Below, piece after piece: positions 47,133 through 54,812 of a stretch of DNA of 64,000 bases. Below the pieces are notes generated by a model. The model did no database searches, was not told the DNA's origin, and was given only the letters and a program-made list of their open reading frames with translations. Source of the DNA: Oceanobacillus sp. HTM 045 (lineage in GTDB: Bacteria; Pseudomonadota; Alphaproteobacteria; Rhodobacterales; Rhodobacteraceae); the NCBI GenBank assembly GCA_009733745.1, contig WNWL01000002.1, forward strand, positions 1 through 64,000, given 5' to 3'. The translations under genes were made by a program, and so were the position numbers. Positions within the stretch are counted from its first letter, which is position 1. Every line of letters starts with the position of its first letter.

Positions 47133-48290
47133 ATGCTCGACGACCAGTCTCTCATCAGCGAACTCGCCCGTGTCCGCCGCCCGATCGGCGAAGCCCACGG
47201 CCTTCCAAACGCCCTCTATACCGAGGCGCAGGCACATGAATACGAGCGCCGCCGTGTCTTCCTCGAAGGCTGGGCCAGCATCGGCTTCGGCAAGGACGTG
47301 CCGAACCCCGGCGATGCGCTGCCGATCGATCATGTCGGTGTTCCGCTCCTGCTCGTTCGCGACCACGAGGGCGGGCTGAAGCTCTACCAGAACATCTGCC
47401 GCCACCGGGGCATGATCCTGGTGCAGGAGAAGCGCAATTTCGGCGGCGTGATCCGCTGCCCCTACCATTCCTGGTGCTACTCGCTCGACGGCAAGCTGCG
47501 CGCGACGCCGCATGTGGGCGGGCCGGGGCTGAACACCTCGCCCAGCATCGACCGCGACAAGACCGGACTCGTCGAGGTGCCGATGGGCGTTTTCATGGAC
47601 GTGGTCTTCGCCAACGTCTCCGGCACCGCGGAACCGTTCGAGGACTACATCCGCCCCGTCCGCGAGCGGTTCGCGGAGTTCGCCGACCAGCAGATCCATT
47701 TCGGCGGCCCTGAATCCAGCTTCGGGCTGGAGATCAACGCCAACTGGAAGCTGATCGTCGAGAACAACTGCGAGAGCTACCACCTGCCCTGGGTCCATCC
47801 CGGCCTGAACAGCTACTCGCGGCTGGAGGACCACTACCACCTCGAAGTGCCGGGCTCGTTCTCGGGCCAGGGCACGCTGGTCTACAACCCGCAGCTCGAC
47901 CCGGAGCTGCGCTTCCCCGACTTCCCGGGCCTGTCCGACAAGTGGGACACGGCGGCGGAGTACGCCTCGCTCTACCCGAACACCTTCCTCTCGGTACACC
48001 GCGACCACTTCTGGGCCGCGCGGCTGGAGCCGGTGGGCCAGCGCCGGACGCTGGAGCACGTCAACATCTACTACACGACCGCCGAGTCGGCGGAGTCCGA
48101 CACCTATCGGCCGCTGCGCGAGAAGAATGCCAGCCAGTGGTGCGGTGTGCTGACGGAGGACGTGTTCGTGACCGAGGGTATGCAGAAGGGCCGCGGCGCG
48201 CTCGGCTTCGATGGCGGGGTGTTCGCCCCGGCGATGGACAGCCCGACCCACCTGTTCCACGACTGGGTCGCAGCCAAGCTGGGCGCATGA
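47133..48290 (+). CDS. Rieske non-heme iron oxygenase alpha subunit
   Basis: A 385-residue ring-hydroxylating-oxygenase type protein. The Rieske cluster site is Cys89-x-His91 and Cys109-x2-His112 (CRHRG ... CPYHSW) with exactly 17 residues between. The mononuclear iron site is in NNCESYHLPWVHPG, His217 and His222, with a C-terminal Asp in HLFHDW. A Glu (214) replaces the usual bridging Asp. The substrate is unclear; close relatives include betaine demethylases and aromatic dioxygenases. No reductase or beta subunit is adjacent. ATG 47133 follows AAGGAGG. Confidence 0.92.
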   Translation: MLDDQSLISELARVRRPIGEAHGLPNALYTEAQAHEYERRRVFLEGWASIGFGKDVPNPGDALPIDHVGVPLLLVRDHEGGLKLYQNICRHRGMILVQEKRNFGGVIRCPYHSWCYSLDGKLRATPHVGGPGLNTSPSIDRDKTGLVEVPMGVFMDVVFANVSGTAEPFEDYIRPVRERFAEFADQQIHFGGPESSFGLEINANWKLIVENNCESYHLPWVHPGLNSYSRLEDHYHLEVPGSFSGQGTLVYNPQLDPELRFPDFPGLSDKWDTAAEYASLYPNTFLSVHRDHFWAARLEPVGQRRTLEHVNIYYTTAESAESDTYRPLREKNASQWCGVLTEDVFVTEGMQKGRGALGFDGGVFAPAMDSPTHLFHDWVAAKLGA

Positions 48291-48514
48291 AGCCGGTTCT
48301 GGAGGAACTCGACCGCGAGATGCGGGCGCTGCACGAGGGCGGCGCCCCGATCCGGCGCTGCGAGGTGCACGAGCAGGCCGCCGACCTGCTCGGCACCGAC
48401 CCGAACGCGCGGCGGTTCCACCTGACCCACGCCTTCGTCTTCGCGCTGGAGGCCGGCGACTGGCCCCGCGCCGCGGGGCTGGAACGTGCCTTGCGCGAGG
48501 CCGGCGGGCTTTAG
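48287..48514 (+). CDS. Small protein coupled to the Rieske oxygenase gene
   Basis: A 75-residue soluble helical protein starting at the ATG that overlaps the oxygenase stop as ATGA. It contains ELDREMRALHEGG, two His/Cys positions (RRCEVHEQ, RFHLTHAF) and ends with AAGLERALREAGGL. I do not recognise it. The coupling suggests a partner or assembly factor for the oxygenase. It has no signal peptide. Confidence 0.65.
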   Translation: MKPVLEELDREMRALHEGGAPIRRCEVHEQAADLLGTDPNARRFHLTHAFVFALEAGDWPRAAGLERALREAGGL

Positions 48515-48525
48515 GCCGTCGGTCT

Positions 48526-49068
48526 CTAGGCGCGTGGCGCCTCGACGATGCGGGTCGCCTCCGTCCGCCGCGCGGGGACGAACCCGACGCGCTGGTAGAG
48601 CGGCAATGCCCGCGGGTGGTCGAGCGTGTTGGTGTGGACGGTCATCTTCTCCGTCCCCGCCCGGTCCCAGCCGATATCGACGGCGGTCGAGAGGAGCCAC
48701 GCCCCGAGACCCCGCCCCATCGCCTCCGGCATCAGCCCGAAATAGGCGAGGTCGCAGATCCCCTCCTGCCGCCAGTCGAGCAGCGCGAACCCGCCCGGCC
48801 AGCCATCCACCATCATGACGTAGAGCGCCGCGTCGTCGTGGTGGAGGAACGCTTCCAAGTCGCCGCGCGGCTCGTGGTAGAGGTCGGTCCAGTGATGCGC
48901 CGCGCCGACCGCGCCGTAGAGATAGAGGAAATAGCCGACCGGCGGGCGCACGGCATGGAGCAGCGCGACCTGCTGGTTCATCGGCAGGACAGGCCGCGTG
49001 CCCTCGGGCCGCGCGTCCATCTCCAGCCATGTGATCGTGTAGGCGATCTCCTCGCCGATCTCCGGCAT
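48526..49068 (-). CDS. GNAT-family N-acetyltransferase
   Basis: A 180-residue GNAT. The acetyl-CoA binding motif is GLMPEAMGRGLGAWLL near residue 118, followed by TNTLDHPRALPLYQRVGFVP, the usual beta-bulge and C-terminal helix. ATG 49068 overlaps the sseA stop as ATGA, so it is translated with sseA. The acceptor is unknown. Confidence 0.92.
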   Translation of the reverse strand: MPEIGEEIAYTITWLEMDARPEGTRPVLPMNQQVALLHAVRPPVGYFLYLYGAVGAAHHWTDLYHEPRGDLEAFLHHDDAALYVMMVDGWPGGFALLDWRQEGICDLAYFGLMPEAMGRGLGAWLLSTAVDIGWDRAGTEKMTVHTNTLDHPRALPLYQRVGFVPARRTEATRIVEAPRA

Positions 49069-49919
49069 CAGCCGGTCTCCACCGGCAGGTCCGGGTAGGA
49101 CCCCCACTCGGTCCAGCTCCCGTCGTAGAGGCTGTTCCGGGAATGCCCGATGCGCGCCAGCGCCAGCGACAGGATCGCGGCGGTCACGCCCGAGCCGCAG
49201 GTCGTCACCACCGGCTGCGACAGGTCCACCCCGGCGCCCTCGAAGATCGCCTTCAGCTCGTCCGGCGCGCGCATGGTGCCGTCGTCGTTCAGCAGGGTGC
49301 GGTAATGCACGTTCTTCGAGCCGGGAATATGGCCCGAGCGCAGCCCCTCGCGCGGCTCCGGCTCGCTGCCGGCGAAGCGGCCCGGCGAGCGGGCGTCGAC
49401 GATCTGCTCGTCGCCGAGCTTGACCGCGCTCGCCACCCGTGTCGCGTCACGCACCAGCCCGGCATGGCGGCGCGCGGTGAAGTGCCGGTCGCGCGGCTGC
49501 GGGGCGAGATCATCGGTCGGACGGCCCTCGGCGATCCATTTCGGCAGCCCGCCGTCGAGCACCGCGACGTCGTCGTGGCCGAAGACGCGGAACATCCACC
49601 AGACCCGCGCGGCGGAGAAGAGCCCCGCCTGGTCGTAGATCACCACCCGGTGCCCATCGCCGATGCCCATGCGGCGCACGCGGCTCACGAACTTCTCCGG
49701 CGGGGGCAGCATGTGCGGCAGCGAGCTGCGCGTGTCGGCGATCTCGTCGATGTCGAAGAACACCGCGCCGGGGATGTGCGCTTCCTCGTACTCGGCGCGG
49801 CCGTCGCGGCCCGTGTCGGGCAGGTGCCAGCTCCCGTCGAGGACGCGCACGTCGGGCGCGTCCAGATGGTCCGCCAGCCACTGGGTCGAAACGAGCAGGT
49901 TGGGATCGCTCTCTGCCAT
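49068..49919 (-). CDS. sseA: 3-mercaptopyruvate sulfurtransferase
   Basis: SseA moves sulfur from 3-mercaptopyruvate to thiol or cyanide acceptors via a Cys persulfide. The 283-residue protein has two rhodanese domains: an inactive N-terminal one (~8-130; HIPGAVFFDID) and a catalytic one (~160-280) with Cys241 in TTCGSGVTA, the CGSGVTA loop distinguishing MSTs from thiosulfate sulfurtransferases. The signature WTEWGSYPDLPVE closes it. The coupled GNAT follows. Confidence 0.94.
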   Translation of the reverse strand: MAESDPNLLVSTQWLADHLDAPDVRVLDGSWHLPDTGRDGRAEYEEAHIPGAVFFDIDEIADTRSSLPHMLPPPEKFVSRVRRMGIGDGHRVVIYDQAGLFSAARVWWMFRVFGHDDVAVLDGGLPKWIAEGRPTDDLAPQPRDRHFTARRHAGLVRDATRVASAVKLGDEQIVDARSPGRFAGSEPEPREGLRSGHIPGSKNVHYRTLLNDDGTMRAPDELKAIFEGAGVDLSQPVVTTCGSGVTAAILSLALARIGHSRNSLYDGSWTEWGSYPDLPVETG

Positions 49920-50090
49920 TGCGCGGGGCCGGTCCTGAAGCCTACGGGTTCAGTCCGTGTAGGCTGCGCTGCCGGGCAAATCAACTCCCCGGCAGCGGCG
50001 AAAGCTGTGCTAGCCTCGCCCGACGCCGGAACCGGCGACGGTGCAACCGGGTTACTGCGTTAAACCCGGATCACGACCAGGGAGACGCAC

Positions 50091-51890
50091 ATGCTCATCA
50101 GACGGATCGTCGCGGCCGCCGCCGCCGTCGCCTGCATCCAGGGAAGCGCACTGGCCGGCGAGGGCGACATCGCCCTCGTGATAGGCAACAACGACTACAT
50201 CCACGCCCCCGATGCCGAGACCGCGAAACGCGACGCCGAGCTGGTGGGCAGGGTGCTCTCCGAGGCCGGCTACGAGGTCATCCAGGGCATCGACCTGACC
50301 CGCGCGCAGCTGCGCGAGAAGATCGCCGAGTTCGCCGGCCTCGCCGGCCCGGACGCTGGGCGCCTGGTGGTGTTCTTCTCGGGTCACGCGCTCCGCACCG
50401 GCGGCGCGACCTACCTCGCGCCGGTCGACGCGAAGGCCGAGAGCCTGACCGACGTGCTGTTCGACGGCGTGCCGCTGGAGCTCCTGCTCCGCACCGCCGG
50501 CGAGGCGGAAGACAGGGCGGTGGTCTTCGTCGACGCGGCCCAGCTTTCCGGCTTCACGCCGCGCCCCTGGGTCGAGCCGGGCCTCGCGGACATCACCGCG
50601 CCGGACGGGGTGCTGGTCGTCTCCGCCGCGCCGCCGGGCCGCGCGATCCGGCGCAGCCGCTACCGCGACAGCCGCTTCGCGAAGATCGTCGTCGAGCAGT
50701 TCTTCTCGCCGGGCGCGACCATCGCCGAGGTGCTGGAGAGCGTCCCCTCGCCGACCTGGACCACGGGCGAGACCGGCGCGGATCTCATGCTCTTCCCGAC
50801 GCCGGAGACGGTGCTGGAGGATCCCGAGGACCTCGCGCTGCAGATCGAGCTCGCCTTCTGGCGCTCGGCCGAGCGGAGCGGGCGGAAGGAAGACTACGAA
50901 GCCTACCTCCGGCGCTATCCCGACGGTGCCTTCGCCGCGATCGCGAGGCTGCGCATCGGCTCCGCGCCCACGCCGACGCCCACCGAGCCCGCGGTCGACC
51001 CCGATGTCGCGGTCGAGGAATCGCTCGGCCTGTCGCGGAACGAGCGGCGCAACGTGCAGCGCTGGCTGACCGCGCTGGGCTATGACACTCGGGGCGTGGA
51101 CGGCCTGTTCGGGCGCAACACCCGCAGCGCGCTGGCCCGCTGGCAGGAAGCGCAGGGCTTCAAGGCCTCCGGCTATCTCACCGCGCCGCAGGTCGCGCTG
51201 CTGCGCCGCCGCGGCGAATCCGCGATCGCCGAGCAGGAGCGGATCGAGGCCGAGCGCCGCCGCCAGGCCGAGGCCCGCGACAACGCCTTCTGGGCCGATA
51301 CCGGCGCGCGCAACACCGAGGCGGGCTTCCGCGCCTATCTCGACGCCTACCCGGACGGCCTTCATGCCAACGAAGCCCGCGCCGCGCTGGCCGAGATCGA
51401 GGCCGCCTCGACCGCGGAGGAGGAACAGCGCCGCGCCCGCCGCGAGGAGCGGGTCTGGCGCCGCACTCTGGAGGCCGACACCGCCGAGGCCTACCGCGAC
51501 TTCCTTGCCCGCTTCCCGGAGGGCGAGCATGCGGAGGAGGCGCTCGCACGGCTCGACGAGATCGAGGCGGCGGAGCAGGCCGAGACGCTGAACCGCCGCG
51601 CCGCGCGCCGCGAGGCCCAGCTCGACCTCGGCCCCTACGACGTCGTCTCGCTGGAACAACGCCTCGCCTTCCTCGGCTTCCCGGCAGGGGCGCAGGACGG
51701 GGTCATCAACAACCAGACCCGGCAGGCCATCGCCGACTACCAGCGCACCCGCGGGCTGGAGGTGACGGGCTATTTCGACCGGCCCACCGTGGTCGGCATC
51801 GTGCAGGAGACGGGCGGCCCGGGACGGGGCGGCGTGATCGACGGCACGGCGGTGCTCAAGGGCATCCTCGACGCGCTGCAACGCAACTGA
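50091..51890 (+). CDS. Secreted caspase-fold (C14-like) protein with two peptidoglycan-binding domains; catalytic Cys absent
   Basis: A 599-residue exported protein. Signal peptide: residues 1-22 (GSALAG). A caspase p20-like domain follows (~26-220): IALVIGNNDY, LVVFFSGHA with His99, and VVFVDAAQLS, where Ala150 stands at the position of the catalytic Cys (usual D-A-C). It therefore has the dyad His but not the nucleophile. PG-binding type 1 domains occur at ~325-370 (LTALGYDTRGVDGLFGRNTR) and ~525-570 (LAFLGFPAGAQDGVINNQTR). Between them lie repeats of YLxxYPDG...A..AL, a SPOR/SEL1-like helical pattern, with Arg/Glu-rich coils. ATG 50091 has GGGAG upstream. Confidence 0.88.
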   Translation: MLIRRIVAAAAAVACIQGSALAGEGDIALVIGNNDYIHAPDAETAKRDAELVGRVLSEAGYEVIQGIDLTRAQLREKIAEFAGLAGPDAGRLVVFFSGHALRTGGATYLAPVDAKAESLTDVLFDGVPLELLLRTAGEAEDRAVVFVDAAQLSGFTPRPWVEPGLADITAPDGVLVVSAAPPGRAIRRSRYRDSRFAKIVVEQFFSPGATIAEVLESVPSPTWTTGETGADLMLFPTPETVLEDPEDLALQIELAFWRSAERSGRKEDYEAYLRRYPDGAFAAIARLRIGSAPTPTPTEPAVDPDVAVEESLGLSRNERRNVQRWLTALGYDTRGVDGLFGRNTRSALARWQEAQGFKASGYLTAPQVALLRRRGESAIAEQERIEAERRRQAEARDNAFWADTGARNTEAGFRAYLDAYPDGLHANEARAALAEIEAASTAEEEQRRARREERVWRRTLEADTAEAYRDFLARFPEGEHAEEALARLDEIEAAEQAETLNRRAARREAQLDLGPYDVVSLEQRLAFLGFPAGAQDGVINNQTRQAIADYQRTRGLEVTGYFDRPTVVGIVQETGGPGRGGVIDGTAVLKGILDALQRN

Positions 51891-51901
51891 GGCAGACCTT
51901 G

Positions 51902-51938
51902 CGGCGGGGCGTAATTGGCCCCGCCGGAGGGTCTTTTG
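51902..51938 (+). terminator. Terminator of the caspase-fold gene
   Basis: CGGCGGGGC and GCCCCGCCG form a 9-bp stem with a GTAATTG loop just after the stop, followed a few bases later by TCTTTT. It faces the convergent alaX operon. Confidence 0.65.
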
Positions 51939-52034
51939 CGGCCATCGCGAGGGTTCGCAAGGTTGCGCGCGCTGCAAGCCATTGAATTTACTGGGATTCC
52001 AGAATCTTCAGTATTTTGATTGCGATTTCCGGAA

Positions 52035-52053
52035 TCACAATCACTGATTGTGA
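52035..52053. repeat. Perfect palindrome at the end of the alaX operon
   Basis: TCACAATCA and TGATTGTGA are exact reverse complements around a single C, ending 3 bp before the alaX stop codon on the minus strand. The surrounding 51960-52050 region is unusually AT-rich. It is probably a terminator hairpin of the minus-strand operon; a protein-binding site is possible. Confidence 0.45.
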
Positions 52054-52056
52054 CGA

Positions 52057-52773
52057 TCACACCAGCAGCAGGTTCACCCGCCGATTCTGCTTGCCCTTCT
52101 TCTCGACCTTGCCGAGCCGGACCTCGCCGATCTCGGCCGTGGAGCGGACATGGGTGCCGCCGCAGGGCTGAAGGTCGATCGTGCCCTCCCCCGCACCGAT
52201 CCGGACCAGCCGCACCCTTCCCTGCCCCATCGGCGGCTTGACCGCCATCGTCTTGACCAGGCCGGGATTGGCTTCCAGCTCCGCGTCGGTGATCCACTCC
52301 TCGCTGACCGGGTGGTCGGCGGCGATCAGGCGGTTGAGCTCGGCCTCCAGCGCGTCCTTGTCCTCCGGTGCCTCGGGCATGTCGAAGTCGAGCCGGCCCT
52401 TCTCCGTCCCGATGGCCCCGCCTGTCACCGGCAGCGGGATGACCACGGAGAGGAGGTGCAGCGCCGTGTGCACCCGCATGTGCCGGTGGCGCGTCTCCCA
52501 GTCGATCCGCGCCACCACCTCGGCCCCCTCTGGCGGCAGTGCCGCGCCCTCGGCCACCGGGTGCACGACCTCGTCGGGCGCCGCGCCCTTCACCGCCGCG
52601 GGGATGGCGATCTCGCCGCCCTCCCACGCGATCACGCCCGTATCGCCGGGCTGGCCGCCGCCGGTGGGGTAGAACACGGTCCGGTCGAGCACGATCCCCT
52701 CCGGCCCCGCGCGCAGCACGCGCGCCGGGGTCTCGCGCAGGTAGGGATCGGCCCGGAACAGAACTTCGGTCAT
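52057..52773 (-). CDS. alaX: AlaX-type alanyl-tRNA editing protein
   Basis: AlaX hydrolyses Ser (or Gly) mischarged on tRNA-Ala in trans. The 238-residue protein has the editing-domain start RTVFYPTGGGQPGDTG and zinc site His102 and His106 (HTALH) with Cys204 and His208 (CGGTH). It lacks the aminoacylation domain of AlaRS, which makes it AlaX-M-like in size. ATG 52773 overlaps the stop of the preceding gene as ATGA. It ends an operon that begins with cysK. Confidence 0.94.
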   Translation of the reverse strand: MTEVLFRADPYLRETPARVLRAGPEGIVLDRTVFYPTGGGQPGDTGVIAWEGGEIAIPAAVKGAAPDEVVHPVAEGAALPPEGAEVVARIDWETRHRHMRVHTALHLLSVVIPLPVTGGAIGTEKGRLDFDMPEAPEDKDALEAELNRLIAADHPVSEEWITDAELEANPGLVKTMAVKPPMGQGRVRLVRIGAGEGTIDLQPCGGTHVRSTAEIGEVRLGKVEKKGKQNRRVNLLLV

Positions 52774-53774
52774 TGCATCGCCTTCGCAACCAGTTGAATC
52801 CGCCAGTCGGCCAGCGCGCCCCGCTGGAGCACGGCCGCCTGCATCTCCTCCATCAGCGCCGCGATCTCCTCCGCCTCGGCCTCCAGCGAGGGGGACGACG
52901 CGCCCTCGAACAGATTTGCGAACCGGTCGAGCATCCCGGCGATGCGCCGCTCCACCTCGGCCGAGTCGCGATAGTTCTGCGCCAGCGCGTCGATATCCGC
53001 GGGGACCAGGTTCGCCACGCCCTGCGTCATCGCCAGCGTGAACCGCGCCATGTGACCGGGAACCGTTGCGTCCACCCGGTCGGCGGTGTCGCGGATCTGC
53101 GCCGCCGCGTCGCGGAGCGGGGCGCCCGCGTCGGTCTCGAGTTCCAGCCCCGCCGTCAGCGCGGCGATCATGCCGAGATTGCCGAGGTAACTCGCGTTCG
53201 TCAGGTGATAGTCCGGCGAGGCGTCGCTCATCATCACGAGGCGGGCCTTGAGGAAGACGTTCTCCCCCTCGATGGCGCGGATCGCCGACCACTGCCACTC
53301 GATGTCGATCTGGTCCATCGCCTCGTGGTCGCGGCGGCGGGCCGCCTCGATGTCGCGGTCGAGCAGGTCGAGCGACTGCGCCATGTAGTCGGGCAGCAGT
53401 TCGGAGAGGAACCGTTCCGTCTCGGCGATCGCCTCCTCGTGCATCGGCAGCATCCGGGTGAAGCGCAACGCGCGGAGTTGCGGCATCAGCTGCTCGCTGG
53501 CCGGGATCACCCCGGCCCGCAGCGCCTCCGCCTCGCGGATCGCGCCGTCGAAATCGCGCACGCCGAACTGCGCGTCGTCGATGGCGAGAGAGGCCTGCTG
53601 GATCTGGAAATCGAGCTGGAGAAAGGCCGCGAACAGCCCGTTCGCCGCCGTCATCTCCTGCGCGAAGCGGGCGATGGTCTCCTGCGTCTGCGCCCGCGCC
53701 GCGCCAACCGCGGCGGCGACGAGGATCAGGACGGCGGCGGCGAGCCGCGCAGCGTGACGGGCCAGACGGGTCAT
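52770..53774 (-). CDS. Secreted helical protein of unknown function (paralogue of 53814-54812)
   Basis: A 334-residue protein with signal peptide ending AVGAARA-QTQET and an almost wholly helical mature part without Cys. It resembles the preceding gene product in length, in the Q-x(3)-F-x-x-x-M-x-x-A-N start (RFAQEMTAANGLF against AFIADMQGANDIY) and in an ending rich in ALxxxxx helices, so the two are tandem duplicates. Function unknown. Located between an MscS channel gene and alaX, it may act in the periplasm with the channel. Confidence 0.8.
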   Translation of the reverse strand: MTRLARHAARLAAAVLILVAAAVGAARAQTQETIARFAQEMTAANGLFAAFLQLDFQIQQASLAIDDAQFGVRDFDGAIREAEALRAGVIPASEQLMPQLRALRFTRMLPMHEEAIAETERFLSELLPDYMAQSLDLLDRDIEAARRRDHEAMDQIDIEWQWSAIRAIEGENVFLKARLVMMSDASPDYHLTNASYLGNLGMIAALTAGLELETDAGAPLRDAAAQIRDTADRVDATVPGHMARFTLAMTQGVANLVPADIDALAQNYRDSAEVERRIAGMLDRFANLFEGASSPSLEAEAEEIAALMEEMQAAVLQRGALADWRIQLVAKAMQ

Positions 53775-53813
53775 GGGAAGCTCCTGCGCCGGTTGCCGGG
53801 ATACGGTTCCGCG

Positions 53814-54812
53814 TCAGCCTGCCTGCCCGGCCAACAGCCTTATCCTGAGAAGGATCTGCTCCTGGCGCAAGTCGGTCAGCTCCGACGTGCGCCCCTCCGC
53901 CGCCTTCAGCGCGTCGAGATGCGCCTGCGCGCCCGCGTCGCGCCCGAGCCTCGCGGCGACCGTCTCGAAATGCTCGGCCAGCAGCACCTCGATCCGGGCG
54001 GAGGCGCGGTAGCTGGCAATCACCTTGGGAATGTCGCCGGAGGTCAGCCCGGTCGCGCCACCCGCGGCGATCGCCACCAGCCTCGGCTCCACCTCGGGCA
54101 GCAGCGCCAGCAGCTCGCCGGCCGCGGCGCGCATCTCGCCGGCATGGGCCGTCAGCGCCGCGATGGCCGCGCTTGCGTCGCCATCCACCAGCCCGTTCAG
54201 CGCCCGCAGCGCCCCGTTGGCGGCGATCATCGAGCGGGTGAGCGGGTTGTCGGGATGCGTCGGGTCGATCACGAGAAGGCGGGCCTCGTAGAGCGCCGTC
54301 TCGACCTCGATCAGCGCGTCGACCAGCGCCGCCCACTCGGCGTCGAGCGCCTTGAGCGCGCCCGCGTCGCGCGCCTCCGCCGCGGCGATCTCGCGTTCCA
54401 GCAGGTCGAGCATCGCGGCGAGGTCGCGCGGCATCCGTTCGCCGATCAGTTCCTCGATCCGCATCGAGACCGCGTCATGCGCCGTCCCGAGCCGGCGGAT
54501 GCGGATCGCGCCGGCCTCTGCCTCCAGCCCGGCGAGCTGGCTCGCGGCCACCCGGTGCACGGCGCGGGCGTCGCGCAGCGCCGCATCCCATTCGACCTCG
54601 CCCGCAGTGGCCTGCTCGAACCCGACCGAGGCGCGGTTGAGCGCCCCGGCGACGAGGCCGAACTGCTGATAGATGTCGTTGGCCCCCTGCATGTCGGCGA
54701 TGAAGGCCTGCACCACGGCGGGCGCGGGCCCGTCCTGCGCGGCGGCCGTTCCCGGCGCCCCGGCCAGCGGCAGCGCCAGCGCGAGCAGCGCCGCGAGCAT
54801 CCTTCCGGTCAT
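53814..54812 (-). CDS. Secreted helical protein of unknown function (channel-coupled paralogue)
   Basis: A 332-residue exported protein: signal peptide ending GTAAA-QDG, then long helices without Cys. The ATG overlaps the stop of the MscS-type gene, so translation is coupled to the channel. The paralogue follows after a 39-bp gap. A coiled, TolC-like or chemoreceptor-like periplasmic helical bundle is a reasonable picture by eye, but no family is recognised. Confidence 0.8.
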   Translation of the reverse strand: MTGRMLAALLALALPLAGAPGTAAAQDGPAPAVVQAFIADMQGANDIYQQFGLVAGALNRASVGFEQATAGEVEWDAALRDARAVHRVAASQLAGLEAEAGAIRIRRLGTAHDAVSMRIEELIGERMPRDLAAMLDLLEREIAAAEARDAGALKALDAEWAALVDALIEVETALYEARLLVIDPTHPDNPLTRSMIAANGALRALNGLVDGDASAAIAALTAHAGEMRAAAGELLALLPEVEPRLVAIAAGGATGLTSGDIPKVIASYRASARIEVLLAEHFETVAARLGRDAGAQAHLDALKAAEGRTSELTDLRQEQILLRIRLLAGQAG

